From: Pseudomonadota bacterium
GTDB taxonomy: Bacteria > Pseudomonadota > Gammaproteobacteria > Burkholderiales > Burkholderiaceae
Reading direction: 5' to 3'
NCBI GenBank assembly: GCA_021783435.1
Contig: JAJXUC010000042.1
Location: 1-25,083 of the forward strand
DNA: 25,083 bases
Shown here one piece after another: positions 8,195 through 16,751 of the stretch; position 1 is the stretch's first letter; the number at the start of each line of letters is the position of its first letter. The position numbers were made by a program, and so were the translations under genes. Under the pieces are notes generated by a model, which saw nothing but the letters and a program-made list of their open reading frames with translations, had not been told where the DNA came from and did no database searches.

Positions 8195-9516
8195 GAGGAT
8201 GAATGCGTCAAGTGGGGACCGTCAATGCGCGGCACACCTTGTGCCAACACGCCACCGACCGTGTAGAACGAGCCGAAAACCACAATTCTATCGGCCACCT
8301 CGGCAACCGAGATGGCCTCGGCGAACGCGGCAGATGGATCAGCGTAGGACCCGACAACCCTTGCCGTTGGGGGTAAGCGTGGCTCAAGCACCTGTGCGAT
8401 ATGCGAGGCACGCGCGGCACGCGCCGTGGGTAGATCGCACACATACCAACGGTCCACCAAAGGTGCGATGCGTTCAATCATTTGCGCCACGTCCTTATCC
8501 GCCATCGCACCGAACACGGCATGGGTACAAGGGGCGAAGCCCATGGCATCGAGATTCTCGGCCAATACGGCGACGGCATGCGGGTTGTGCGCGACGTCCA
8601 GGACCACAGTCGGCTGGCCGGGAAGAATCTGAAAGCGCCCGGGCAATTCAGCCCGCGCCAGTCCCTGGCGGACATCTTGCGCGCTAGTGGGAAGGCGTTC
8701 CTGGAGCGCTTCCAGCGCTGCCAGCGCCGCGCTGGCATTCAGCAACTGGTTGACGCCGCGCATTACTGGGTAGGCCAAGCCTGAGCGCTTCAGCGTGGGC
8801 CCCTTATAGCTCCACTGCTGCTGCCCAGCGGCCGTGTAGCCAAATTCGTGGCCCATGCGCCGAAGGTCGGCTCCGATGTCGCGTGCTTGGCGCAACACGG
8901 ATTGGGGAGGATCCGGGTCAGCGACGATCGCCGCACGGCCCGGCCGCATGATCCCAGCCTTCTCAAAACCAATCGCCTCACGATCCGGACCGAGGAACTG
9001 GGTGTGGTCCAGCGCAATGCTGGTGACGATGGCGCAATCCGCGTCCACCACGTTGACCGCGTCCAGACGACCACCCATCCCGACTTCCAGCACCACTGCG
9101 TCCAGCCCCGACTCAGCAAGCAAGCGCAGGATCGCCAATGTGGTGAATTCGAAATAGGTCAGGTCTGGGGCCGGCTGCAAGCTGACCCTGGCTTGCTCGA
9201 CGGCAAGGAAGTGTGGCAAAAGGGCGGCTTCTTCAACCATGCGGCCGCCGATTCGGCAGCGTTCTTCGAAACGCACCAAGTGCGGCGAGCCGTAGACACC
9301 GACACGGTAACCCGCTGCCAGAAGGATGTGTTCGATAAACGCGCAGGTCGAGCCCTTGCCGTTGGTTCCCGCCACCGTGAACACTGGGCATGAAAATCGC
9401 AGGTCGAGCACCGCCCGCACGCGCTCCACGCGTTCAAGACCAAGTTGGATGGCCTGCGCATGCAGCCGTTCGGCATGCGCCAGCCATTGCTGCAAATTCC
9501 AATGCTGCATGGGCAT
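8191..9516 (-). CDS. folC: bifunctional folylpolyglutamate synthase / dihydrofolate synthase
   Basis: Adds glutamate to dihydropteroate to form dihydrofolate, and further glutamates to reduced folates, in the cytosol with ATP. The Mur-ligase-type fold shows the P-loop AGTNGKGST (49-57), SPHLVRFEER (77-86), LEVGMGGRLDAVN, ALDHTQFLG, the carbamylated-lysine region FEKAGI, and the C-terminal VVLDVAHNPHA. I chose the ATG at 9516, giving 441 residues and an N-terminal arm the same length as in E. coli FolC. An ATG at 9510 is equally possible. An ATG at 9591 would overlap the end of accD by 17 bases and add a tail unlike the family. No start has a good Shine-Dalgarno. It is 58 bp after accD and overlaps dedD by ATGA. 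Confidence 0.95.
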   Translation of the reverse strand: MPMQHWNLQQWLAHAERLHAQAIQLGLERVERVRAVLDLRFSCPVFTVAGTNGKGSTCAFIEHILLAAGYRVGVYGSPHLVRFEERCRIGGRMVEEAALLPHFLAVEQARVSLQPAPDLTYFEFTTLAILRLLAESGLDAVVLEVGMGGRLDAVNVVDADCAIVTSIALDHTQFLGPDREAIGFEKAGIMRPGRAAIVADPDPPQSVLRQARDIGADLRRMGHEFGYTAAGQQQWSYKGPTLKRSGLAYPVMRGVNQLLNASAALAALEALQERLPTSAQDVRQGLARAELPGRFQILPGQPTVVLDVAHNPHAVAVLAENLDAMGFAPCTHAVFGAMADKDVAQMIERIAPLVDRWYVCDLPTARAARASHIAQVLEPRLPPTARVVGSYADPSAAFAEAISVAEVADRIVVFGSFYTVGGVLAQGVPRIDGPHLTHSSS

Positions 9517-9574
9517 GTCGCCCGCGGACCGGTGTGCCGTCACTCTGACCGCAATCGGCTCTTGCGCTGTGGAA

Positions 9575-10450
9575 TCAGCCGGCAACAGCATCAGCCGGTT
9601 GGCGCTGCAGCATTGCCAGAAGATGGGCCAACTCGTCGCGCAGCTCGCGCCGGTCGACAATGCGGTCCACACCGCCTTTTTGCAGTAAAAATTCGGCGCG
9701 CTGAAATCCTTCCGGAAGTTTTTCGCGCACCGTGTTTTCGATGACCCGTGGGCCTGCGAAACCGATCAAGGCTTTGGGCTCAGCCAGAACCACGTCCCCG
9801 ACAAAGGCAAAGCTTGCCGACACACCGCCCATCGTGGGGTCGGTCAGGATGCTGATATAGGGAATGCGCGCGCTCGCCAGCCGCGCCAGGGCAGCATTTG
9901 TCTTTGCCATTTGCATCAGGCTGAGCAACCCTTCTTGCATGCGCGCGCCGCCCGTGGCGGTGAAGCAAAGAAAGGGGACCTTTTGCTCCAGCGCCGTTTC
10001 GACGCCGCGCACGAAACGCTCGCCAACCACCGAGCCCATTGAGCCGCCCATGAACTCGAATTCGAAACATGCCACAACCACAGCAATGCTCTGGATCGCG
10101 CCCCCCATGACCACCAGTGCGTCGGTTTCCTGTGTATTTTCCAAGGCCTCCTTCAGGCGTTCGGAATATTTACGGCTGTCCTTGAACTTGAGTGAATCGA
10201 CCGGCAGCACTTCTTGGCCAACCTCGTAGCGACCCTCGCCGTCCAGCAGCGCGTCCAGGCGCTGCCTGGCCCCGATGCGCATGTGGTGCGCGCATTTCGG
10301 GCAAACGTACTGGTTATGCTCCAGATCCGTCTTGTACAGGACCGTTTCGCATGAAGGGCATTTAATCCACAGGCCCTCGGGCATCTGGCGGCGGCTGCCA
10401 GATTCCGAATGCTGAATCTTTGGGGGAAGCAGTTTTTCAAGCCAACTCAT
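9575..10450 (-). CDS. accD: acetyl-CoA carboxylase carboxyltransferase subunit beta
   Basis: Beta subunit of the AccA2D2 carboxyltransferase that moves CO2 from biotin to acetyl-CoA, giving malonyl-CoA for fatty-acid synthesis. The 291-residue protein has the N-terminal four-cysteine zinc ribbon (Cys31, 34, 50 and 53, in CPSC and CPKC) that separates AccD from other carboxylases. The crotonase-like core follows, with [24 protein letters not shown] and the glycine-rich [12 protein letters not shown] oxyanion region. The ATG at 10450 overlaps the trpA stop as ATGA, and a GGAG lies six bases upstream within trpA. Its partner accA is not in the window, as is usual. The accD-folC adjacency is also found in E. 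coli. Confidence 0.97.
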   Translation of the reverse strand: MSWLEKLLPPKIQHSESGSRRQMPEGLWIKCPSCETVLYKTDLEHNQYVCPKCAHHMRIGARQRLDALLDGEGRYEVGQEVLPVDSLKFKDSRKYSERLKEALENTQETDALVVMGGAIQSIAVVVACFEFEFMGGSMGSVVGERFVRGVETALEQKVPFLCFTATGGARMQEGLLSLMQMAKTNAALARLASARIPYISILTDPTMGGVSASFAFVGDVVLAEPKALIGFAGPRVIENTVREKLPEGFQRAEFLLQKGGVDRIVDRRELRDELAHLLAMLQRQPADAVAG

Positions 10451-11295
10451 GATGCACTCCAGTCTTGGTGCGCCTGCGTGGCGGCAACCGCCAACGCCGG
10501 CGTGTCGATCGCGATGCGAATCGTACGCACAAAATCGGCTGCAGCCTGCAGGGCCGCCGCGACGGGTTGGTTTTCCATCAACTCGATGATGCGCGAGCCG
10601 ATCACCACGGCATCGGCGCAGGCTGCGACGGCGCGAGCGCTGTCCGCATCCCGGATGCCAAACCCTACGCCCAGCGGAAGCCGCACATGCCTACGAATGG
10701 CCCGCAACCGCTCGCATACGGCCTGAGCGTCCAAGGTGGCCGCCCCAGTTACGCCCTTGAGCGACACATAGTAGACGTAGCCGCTGGCCAACTGACCGAC
10801 CTGCTGCATGCGATCTTCGGTGGAGGTGGGTGCGAGCAGGAAAATGGGGTCGACTCCGACCGCGCGCATCGCCACGGCAAAGTCGGCTGCCTCTTCGGGC
10901 GGATAGTCAACCACCAAGACACCGTCCACTCCCGCTTGCGCAGCGTCACGCACGAATGCTGCCACCCCGAAGCGTTCAATGGGGTTCGCATAACCCATGA
11001 GGACCAAGGGCGTACGGTCGTCCTGCACGCGAAACTCGCGCACCCAATCCAAAACCTGCGCCAAGTTCACACCGCGCGCCAGCGCTCGCTCGCTGGCGCG
11101 CTGGATGACCGGGCCGTCGGCCATGGGGTCGGAAAATGGGATACCCAGCTCAAGCACATCGGCGCCGGCCGCCACCAAGGCATGCAGCAGCGGCACGGTG
11201 GCCTCGGGAAGAGGGTCGCCTGCTGTCACATAGGGAATCAGCGCCTTACGCCCGGCAGCTGCGAGTTGCGCGAAAGTTGATGCGATGCGGCTCAT
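10447..11295 (-). CDS. trpA: tryptophan synthase alpha chain
   Basis: Cleaves indole-3-glycerol phosphate to indole and glyceraldehyde 3-phosphate in the alpha2beta2 complex; indole is channelled to TrpB. It is a 282-residue TIM barrel. The catalytic Glu49 (in [10 protein letters not shown]) and Asp60 (in MADGP) sit at the same numbers as in E. coli. SLKGVTGA and the phosphate-binding GVGFGI and GSRI motifs follow. The ATG at 11295 starts MSRIASTF and overlaps the trpB stop as ATGA; AGGAAG lies seven bases before it inside trpB. Its own stop overlaps accD. A 10-bp perfect inverted repeat (11075-11100) lies within the coding region. Confidence 0.97.
   Translation of the reverse strand: MSRIASTFAQLAAAGRKALIPYVTAGDPLPEATVPLLHALVAAGADVLELGIPFSDPMADGPVIQRASERALARGVNLAQVLDWVREFRVQDDRTPLVLMGYANPIERFGVAAFVRDAAQAGVDGVLVVDYPPEEAADFAVAMRAVGVDPIFLLAPTSTEDRMQQVGQLASGYVYYVSLKGVTGAATLDAQAVCERLRAIRRHVRLPLGVGFGIRDADSARAVAACADAVVIGSRIIELMENQPVAAALQAAADFVRTIRIAIDTPALAVAATQAHQDWSAS
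11075..11100. repeat. 10-bp perfect inverted repeat inside trpA
   Basis: CGCGCCAGCG (11075-11084) and CGCTGGCGCG (11091-11100) form a perfect 10-bp stem with the 6-base loop CTCGCT. All of it is coding, for Arg-Ala-Ser-Glu-Arg-Ala-Leu-Ala-Arg of trpA. The mRNA hairpin would be very stable. No T run follows on either strand, so it is not an intrinsic terminator. Confidence 0.6.
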
Positions 11296-12527
11296 CGTGC
11301 TGCTTCCTGACGGCACGATGGCCTGCAAAAGAACTGCGCGCCAGTGAGATCGGCGATGTTGCCAATATCCTTGTCACCGCGGCCAGAAAGATTCACCAGC
11401 AAGACCTGATCGCTGCGCATTTCAGGCGCCATCTTCATGGCCTGCGCCAGTGCGTGGCTGGATTCGAGCGCAGGGATTATGCCCTCGGTACGACACAACT
11501 TGTGGAAAGCCGCCAGCGCCTCAGTATCGGTCACAGCAACATATTCGGCGCGCCCAATGTCCTTCAACCATGCATGCTCGGGACCCACGCCAGGATAGTC
11601 GAGCCCTGCCGATACGGAATGGGTCTCCATAATCTGTCCGCCCGCGTCCTGCAGCAGGTAGGTGCGATTGCCATGCAGCACCCCAGGTGTCCCCGCTGAG
11701 AGCGAAGCTGCGTGCCTTCCCGTGGTTAGCCCCTCTCCGCCCGCCTCCACACCAATCAGGCGCACCTTCTCATGTTCGAGATAAGGGTAAAAAATGCCCA
11801 TGGCATTGCTGCCCCCTCCCACGCAGGCCAACACGGCATCGGGCTGACGCCCGATCAACTCGGGCATTTGCAGGATGCACTCGTCGCCGATCACACGCTG
11901 GAAATCTCGCACCATCATCGGGTACGGATGCGGCCCGGCCACGGTGCCAATGATGTAGAACGTGTTTTCCACGTTGGTCACCCAGTCTCGCAGCGCCTCG
12001 TTGAGTGCATCCTTCAGGGTCTTGGATCCGCTTTCGACAGGCACCACCTTGGCCCCCAGCAGGTGCATGCGGTAAACGTTCGGCGATTGGCGCTTGACGT
12101 CCTCTGAGCCCATGTACACGACGCATTCCATGCCGTAGCGCGCCGCCACCGTGGCGGATGCCACCCCATGTTGCCCAGCCCCGGTTTCGGCAATAACGCG
12201 CGGCTTGCCCATGCGCTTGGCAAGCATGGCTTGACCGATTGTGTTGTTGATTTTGTGCGCGCCGGTGTGGTTTAGATCTTCGCGCTTGAGGTAGATTTGC
12301 GCGCCGCCCAACTCGCGGCTCAGCCGCTCGGCGTGGTAGATCGGGCTTGGGCGGCCGACGAAATGCTTGAGATCGCGCTGGAATTCGGCAATGAATTCAG
12401 GATCAGTGCGGTAATGTTCATAGGCCTCTTTGAGCTCATCGAGCGCCTTGAACAGAGTCTCAGCGACAAAAGAGCCACCGTAAGGACCGAAGTGGCCACG
12501 GGCGTCAGGGTATGCGTAGTTCAACAT
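11292..12527 (-). CDS. trpB: tryptophan synthase beta chain
   Basis: PLP enzyme that condenses indole, delivered through the tunnel from TrpA, with serine to make tryptophan. The 411-residue protein shows the Schiff-base lysine in [10 protein letters not shown] (Lys92), the catalytic glutamate in ETGAGQHG (Glu114), the PLP-phosphate loop GGGSNA (237-242) and a C-terminal serine motif LSGRGDKD. This is the usual TrpB1 class, consistent with a trpA neighbour. The ATG at 12527 gives the typical N-terminus, running into [11 protein letters not shown]; no clear Shine-Dalgarno precedes it. It starts 59 bp after trpF and overlaps trpA by four bases, which would help keep alpha and beta in 1:1 ratio. 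No trp leader peptide or attenuator is visible upstream. Confidence 0.98.
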   Translation of the reverse strand: MLNYAYPDARGHFGPYGGSFVAETLFKALDELKEAYEHYRTDPEFIAEFQRDLKHFVGRPSPIYHAERLSRELGGAQIYLKREDLNHTGAHKINNTIGQAMLAKRMGKPRVIAETGAGQHGVASATVAARYGMECVVYMGSEDVKRQSPNVYRMHLLGAKVVPVESGSKTLKDALNEALRDWVTNVENTFYIIGTVAGPHPYPMMVRDFQRVIGDECILQMPELIGRQPDAVLACVGGGSNAMGIFYPYLEHEKVRLIGVEAGGEGLTTGRHAASLSAGTPGVLHGNRTYLLQDAGGQIMETHSVSAGLDYPGVGPEHAWLKDIGRAEYVAVTDTEALAAFHKLCRTEGIIPALESSHALAQAMKMAPEMRSDQVLLVNLSGRGDKDIGNIADLTGAQFFCRPSCRQEAAR

Positions 12528-12586
12528 TGGGGAATTCGTATGCCGGAACGGGGCGGCTTGCGCCGGAAAGTCGCACGGAGACGGGT

Positions 12587-13222
12587 TCAGTCCCGCGCGG
12601 CAGCATCCGCATCGCGAACGGCCGCGACAAAGCGGCGCATGGCTGATGCGTCTTTCAGGCCCTTGGACAGCTCGACTCCTGTTGAAACGTCAACCGCCCA
12701 AGGCCTGACCTGCGCAATGGCCTGCCCCACATTTGACGCATGCAACCCACCAGACAAAACGATGGGAAAGTCGGCGCTTTTTGGAATCAATGACCAATCG
12801 AAAATCTCACCGCCACCGCCGTAGGCTTCGACATACGCGTCGAGCAACAAAGCTTGGGCATCCGTGAATCGAGCCTTGAAGTTTAACAAATCCAGGCCCG
12901 GACGCATGCGCGCTGCCCGGATGTACGGGTAGGCATAGCGGGAACACTCCGCCGGTTCTTCGTCACCGTGGAATTGCAGCAGACCGGGCCGCACTGCATC
13001 CATGACGGCGCGAACCTGCGTCTGCTGCGCATTCACGAACAGCGCCACCGTACTGACGAATGGCGGCAGAGCCCGTGCGATGCTCGCCGCCTGGCTCAAC
13101 GTGACACATCGTGGGCTTGGGGGATAGAACACGAGCCCCACCGCATCGGCGCCAGCCTCCGCGGCCGCCAAGGCATCCTCAACGCGGGTGATGCCACAGA
13201 TCTTGATTCGGGTGCGATGCAT
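12587..13222 (-). CDS. trpF: phosphoribosylanthranilate isomerase
   Basis: Amadori rearrangement of phosphoribosylanthranilate to CdRP, the third reaction of the tryptophan branch. It is a 211-residue monofunctional TIM barrel, not fused to TrpC as in E. coli. The catalytic base is Cys9 in KICGIT (7-12) and the likely general acid is Asp128 in LLLDAY. QFHGDE (83-88), LSGGL and VDVSTGVE near the C-terminus bind phosphate and substrate. The ATG at 13222 starts [10 protein letters not shown], with GGAA four bases upstream. It lies 24 bp after truA. The trpE, trpG, trpD and trpC genes are not in the window and must be elsewhere. Confidence 0.97.
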   Translation of the reverse strand: MHRTRIKICGITRVEDALAAAEAGADAVGLVFYPPSPRCVTLSQAASIARALPPFVSTVALFVNAQQTQVRAVMDAVRPGLLQFHGDEEPAECSRYAYPYIRAARMRPGLDLLNFKARFTDAQALLLDAYVEAYGGGGEIFDWSLIPKSADFPIVLSGGLHASNVGQAIAQVRPWAVDVSTGVELSKGLKDASAMRRFVAAVRDADAAARD

Positions 13223-13246
13223 GGGCTTCCGTGGAGCTTGGGGAAT

Positions 13247-14032
13247 CTAGGTCAGCAGGATGGGCCGGTCGTCAGCGGGCTCGGGCAGACCCCATTGTGA
13301 CGGATAGCGTGGCCCAAGGAAGTACAGGCCATCGGGCATGAAGGTCGGCGCGGCCAAGCTGCGCGTGCGTGAAGTCAAAACTTGCTGCAACCATTGCGGA
13401 TCCCGAGAGCCGCTGCCTACAGCGATCAGGCAACCCATGATGTTGCGCACCATATGGTGCAAAAAGGCGTTGGCTTCAAAATCGACCATCCACATATCGC
13501 CCTGCCGCGCGATGTCCACGGCAAGCAGGGTCTTGACGGGGGTTCTCGCTTGGCAGGAGCTGGCACGAAATGCCGAGAAATCATGGGTGCCAAGCAGGAG
13601 TGCCGCGCTGGCGCGCATGGCGTCGGCATCGAGTGACAGGTGGGTCCAGCCCACCAGGCCCTGAAGCAGCGCCGGGCGCACGGCCGCTTGGTGCAAGACG
13701 TAACGGTAACGCCGCGATTGCGCGGACTTCTGGGCGTGAAATGCGCCTCCGACTTCTTGCGCCCAACGCACCGCGATGTCCGGGGGTAGGAAGGCATTGA
13801 CCCCGCGCACCCAGGAGAACGGTTCGCGCACCACAGGGGAGTCGAAATGCACGACTTGCTGCAGCGCATGCACGCCAGCGTCCGTGCGGCCCGCACAGGC
13901 CACGCGCAGCGGCGCGCCGATAAAGCGAGCCAGCGCGGCTTCAAGGCGATCCTGCACGGTGTGACCGCTTGGCTGGCTCTGCCACCCAAGATACGACAGG
14001 CCTCGATAGCTTAGCCCGAGGGCAATACGCAT
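13247..14032 (-). CDS. truA: tRNA pseudouridine(38-40) synthase
   Basis: Converts uridines 38, 39 and 40 in the anticodon stem-loop of many tRNAs to pseudouridine. The 261-residue protein has the TruA signature with the catalytic aspartate in AGRTDAGVHA (Asp51), plus SRRYRYVL and the conserved NAFLHHMVRNIMG near the C-terminal half. I set the start at the ATG at 14032 (MRIALGLSYRG); the frame is open further upstream but overlaps the end of fimV and is unlike the family. GGAGG (14047-14051) is 14 bases from the ATG, with a small GC hairpin in between. It is 37 bp downstream of fimV. The truA-accD-folC-dedD-cvpA-purF order is shared with the E. coli hisT operon. Confidence 0.96.
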   Translation of the reverse strand: MRIALGLSYRGLSYLGWQSQPSGHTVQDRLEAALARFIGAPLRVACAGRTDAGVHALQQVVHFDSPVVREPFSWVRGVNAFLPPDIAVRWAQEVGGAFHAQKSAQSRRYRYVLHQAAVRPALLQGLVGWTHLSLDADAMRASAALLLGTHDFSAFRASSCQARTPVKTLLAVDIARQGDMWMVDFEANAFLHHMVRNIMGCLIAVGSGSRDPQWLQQVLTSRTRSLAAPTFMPDGLYFLGPRYPSQWGLPEPADDRPILLT

Positions 14033-14051
14033 GGGCGCTGCGCCCGCCTCC
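14033..14051 (-). promoter_or_regulatory. truA ribosome-binding site with intervening hairpin
   Basis: On the minus strand the Shine-Dalgarno GGAGG (14051-14047) is followed by GGGCGCAGCGCCC (14045-14033) directly before the ATG. The 13-mer folds as a 5-bp stem with a 3-base loop. The linear spacing of 14 bases is too long, but folding the hairpin would bring the two elements together. Confidence 0.35.
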
Positions 14052-14069
14052 AGCGGCGACACATTGGGG

Positions 14070-16544
14070 TTAGCCGAGTTCGACCAACATCTTCTCGGCC
14101 CGCGCCTTGGCTTCACCGCCGCTTTCGGCGATGATTTCTCGCAACAGGTTGCGAGCCGTATCCAGGTCGCCCATGGCACGGCATTCCGCCACCAGGGCCA
14201 AGCGCGTGTCCAAGTCGTCCGCCGAATCGGGCATTGGCTCGGTGAGTGGCCCGGCGTGCGCGGCATCGCGACTCACAGGCGCAACAGGTGGTGTTGAGGC
14301 GCCACTAGCCGGGAGGTCAAGCGACAGTGACCCAAGGTCAAACTCCAGGGGCTGTCGGCTCGCCGGATGCGCCTCCTTGGGTTCGGCAATGGATGCGCTC
14401 GCGTCCGCGGCATGAAAACTGGAGAAATCGAAATTCAAAGGCGCACCCGGATTTCCAGCCGCGGGCGCTGCAGGTGGCGCGCTCACCGGATCCGAGGCCC
14501 GGGCGGGAGCAGCCGTTGCATCCGCCCTCGGTGCCGTTGCGGATGATCCGACGAGGTCGAGATTGAGGTCCAGGCCAGACCCCTCCGGCTTGGCGCTCCC
14601 GGAAGCCGCGGAACCCATGATCGACGGCAGGCTGGTGAGCAACTCGGTGGCTGGCTGCGTCGCCGGTGATGTCAACCCTGACGACCCCGTAGGCGCAAAG
14701 TCGCTCGCCGGTATTGTGGATTGAGCATTGACGGTGCTCGGGGGCATCGTATTGTGATACAAGGGGTTGACCGGATCGAGATTGCGTCCCAGGTCTTGCG
14801 CCTTCTTCCAGTCGGGCCCGATGCCTTCAGTGAGCGCAAACACCTCAGCAGCCGTCATCTCGAAGGATCGCACATCCTTGCGTTTGGCGTAGATCTCCAG
14901 AAGCTTCAACCGCGCAGCGCTGCGATCCGGATGGTTTTTCAACGATTCCTTGAGAATTTCCTCTGCTTGCAGATCACGCCCATAGGCCAGATACACATCG
15001 GCTTCGGCCACTGGATCCACGTCGCTGCTGTCGAGCTGGCTGGGCGAGTAGGCAACCGATGACCCCAGGGTGCTGTTGCGCGTATCGACTCGCTCACCCC
15101 CAGTACCACCAAAAAAGCTGTCCGCCGCACTCAGCCGACTGTCAAACACGGAGCTATCCCGCTGCGGTCTGGACTGCGCCCGGCGGCGCAGGAAAACCCC
15201 TGCCGCAAGCAACAGGGCAATGACCGCTGCAGCCGGCGCGAACAGAGGATTGGCGAGAAGACTGGCAAGCCAGCCCCGCTCAGATCCGCTCGGCTGCTTG
15301 GTCGCCGGCTTGGGGGCCGCGATCGTCGGCGGAACTTGCAGTGCCGGCTTCGACACCGAGGCCACAGGTTTGGGCGTCGACGCAGGCGCAGCCCCGGAAA
15401 GGGCTGCAGGAACCTTCGCAGCGGGCGCCGATGCGGCAGCTGCTGCGGTTGGGGCGCTCGTTGCGGCCGCCTTCACAGCTGCACTGGCGCTTGCCGCGAG
15501 TTGAGACAGCGCCGCGACGTTGGCCTTGGCCTCGCTCAGTTTCTCCGCAGTGGCTTCGGCTTGCTTCTGCGCTGCAATCAGGTTCGCCTGCGCCGCGAGG
15601 CCCTGAGCGGCACCGACTTTGGCCTGTCCCAATTTGAGTTGCGACTTGGGCATGGACGCCGCTGGTGTCGGCTCCTGCACTTCGGCCTGAATCTTGCCAC
15701 TCGCCTGACGGGCGTTCGACTCCGCCTTGGGCGCGGCTTGCCCCGTCATTTCTGCCAGCCTGCGCCGATAGGCCTCAAAACTGCGGCTCTGCGCGATGAT
15801 CACCTGTTGCGCCTGCTTCGGCGGAATGCTCTGTGCATCCTCGGCGCTCGGAATGCGCAGGACGGCACCCGCGCGCAGCAGATTCATATTGCGGTCGATG
15901 AACGCACCGCTGTTGGCCCGGTAAAGCGCGGCGAGCATTTGGTCGAGTGAAACTGTTTCGATACCCAGCCCGCGAGCGATGCTCGATAGCGTGTCACCCT
16001 TGCGCACCGTGTAGGTACGCTGCGCGGCGGGCGGCGCAGCCGAAGCCGCCGCTGGTGCAACCGTGGCCGGCTGCGCCAACCCCTCAGAGACCTGCGGCCC
16101 CGCCTGAGGCGCAATGGAGGTGGCAGGCTGCGGCTCCTGAAAATTCGGCGGGTCGAACAGCAGCGTGTAATCCCGCGTCAACTCGCCGTTGGCCCAATAC
16201 GCGCGCAACAGCACATCAACGAAGGCGTCCTGGACGGGACGGGAACTGGTCAGACGCAAATAGGGCTGCCCGTCGGGCCTGCGCTCCAGCGTGACGGTAA
16301 CGTCAGGCAGGATGCTGCTGTAGTTCAGATTGCGCGACTGAAAGGCCGACGCCGGCGCCACGCCCACCTTGAGCGAGGAGGCTTCGTCAGCCGTAATCTG
16401 GGTGATGTCAATGTCGGCGCGCAGGGGTTGACCCAACGCGGATTTGACCGTTGCATGGCCCAAGCCAAACGCATAGGCCTGCGAGATTGCCCCTGGCAAG
16501 GCCGCCAAACATACCAGGCCCACTGTTTGACGCCAATTGGCCAC
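14070..16544 (-). CDS. fimV: FimV/HubP family polar hub protein
   Basis: Large inner-membrane protein needed in relatives for type IV pilus function, twitching and polar organisation. From the GTG at 16544 it has 824 residues: a signal peptide (1-25, cut after Ala-Tyr-Ala); a periplasmic FimV N-terminal domain (about 26-135, GLGHATVKSALGQPLRADI); a LysM peptidoglycan-binding motif (about 176-230, TYTVRKGDTLSSIA); an Ala/Lys-rich coiled coil and low-complexity linker (about 280-420); one membrane helix (434-453) followed by RRR; a cytoplasmic TPR-like segment (about 510-565); an acidic Ala/Pro linker; and the conserved FimV C-terminal domain (about 775-824). The GTG has AGGGGG six bases upstream. 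An ATG at 16592 would leave only about nine bases after the predicted transcription start. The symbol is by architecture and position between asd and truA. Confidence 0.92.
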   Translation of the reverse strand: MANWRQTVGLVCLAALPGAISQAYAFGLGHATVKSALGQPLRADIDITQITADEASSLKVGVAPASAFQSRNLNYSSILPDVTVTLERRPDGQPYLRLTSSRPVQDAFVDVLLRAYWANGELTRDYTLLFDPPNFQEPQPATSIAPQAGPQVSEGLAQPATVAPAAASAAPPAAQRTYTVRKGDTLSSIARGLGIETVSLDQMLAALYRANSGAFIDRNMNLLRAGAVLRIPSAEDAQSIPPKQAQQVIIAQSRSFEAYRRRLAEMTGQAAPKAESNARQASGKIQAEVQEPTPAASMPKSQLKLGQAKVGAAQGLAAQANLIAAQKQAEATAEKLSEAKANVAALSQLAASASAAVKAAATSAPTAAAAASAPAAKVPAALSGAAPASTPKPVASVSKPALQVPPTIAAPKPATKQPSGSERGWLASLLANPLFAPAAAVIALLLAAGVFLRRRAQSRPQRDSSVFDSRLSAADSFFGGTGGERVDTRNSTLGSSVAYSPSQLDSSDVDPVAEADVYLAYGRDLQAEEILKESLKNHPDRSAARLKLLEIYAKRKDVRSFEMTAAEVFALTEGIGPDWKKAQDLGRNLDPVNPLYHNTMPPSTVNAQSTIPASDFAPTGSSGLTSPATQPATELLTSLPSIMGSAASGSAKPEGSGLDLNLDLVGSSATAPRADATAAPARASDPVSAPPAAPAAGNPGAPLNFDFSSFHAADASASIAEPKEAHPASRQPLEFDLGSLSLDLPASGASTPPVAPVSRDAAHAGPLTEPMPDSADDLDTRLALVAECRAMGDLDTARNLLREIIAESGGEAKARAEKMLVELG

Positions 16545-16607
16545 TTTGAACCCCCTGATTTGAGCTTTGGCTTTGTTCACGGCAGACTGCATTTTGATCG
16601 TTAAATC

Positions 16608-16636
16608 AACATAGCATCCGCTAGTTAGCCTGACAA
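16608..16636 (-). promoter_or_regulatory. likely promoter of the fimV-gltX gene run
   Basis: On the minus strand TTGTCA (16636-16631; five of six) is followed after exactly 17 bp by TATGTT (16613-16608; four of six), with a TG one base before the -10 as in extended -10 promoters. Transcription would start near 16601. It is the only convincing promoter I see upstream of the eleven genes down to gltX, although weaker internal promoters are not excluded. Confidence 0.55.
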
Positions 16637-16711
16637 GCTCGGCCAATCGCTGAACATGCCAAACGGCCTGAATTGTCGCGTTGAGGCCATATCGGAGCCT
16701 TAGTGGCGCGC

Positions 16712-16734
16712 CCTCGGCCCCTTCGGAGGCGAGG
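16712..16734 (-). terminator. GC-rich hairpin after asd, possible weak terminator
   Basis: The hairpin begins 17 bases downstream of the asd stop. Outer stem CCTCG/CGAGG and inner stem CCTC/GGGG (one G-U pair) are separated by a single bulged base and close a CGAA loop. On the plus strand the same arms close a TTCG tetraloop. No T run follows, so it is not a standard intrinsic terminator. It may be a transcript-end or stability element. Confidence 0.25.
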
Positions 16735-16751
16735 CCTGGAGGTGCGACGGG

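Noticed and set aside
7340..8266. 308-codon plus-strand frame opposite the SPOR gene
   Set aside because: The Arg/Gly-rich translation is the complement of an Ala/Pro-rich linker; the minus-strand gene has a membrane helix and a SPOR domain.
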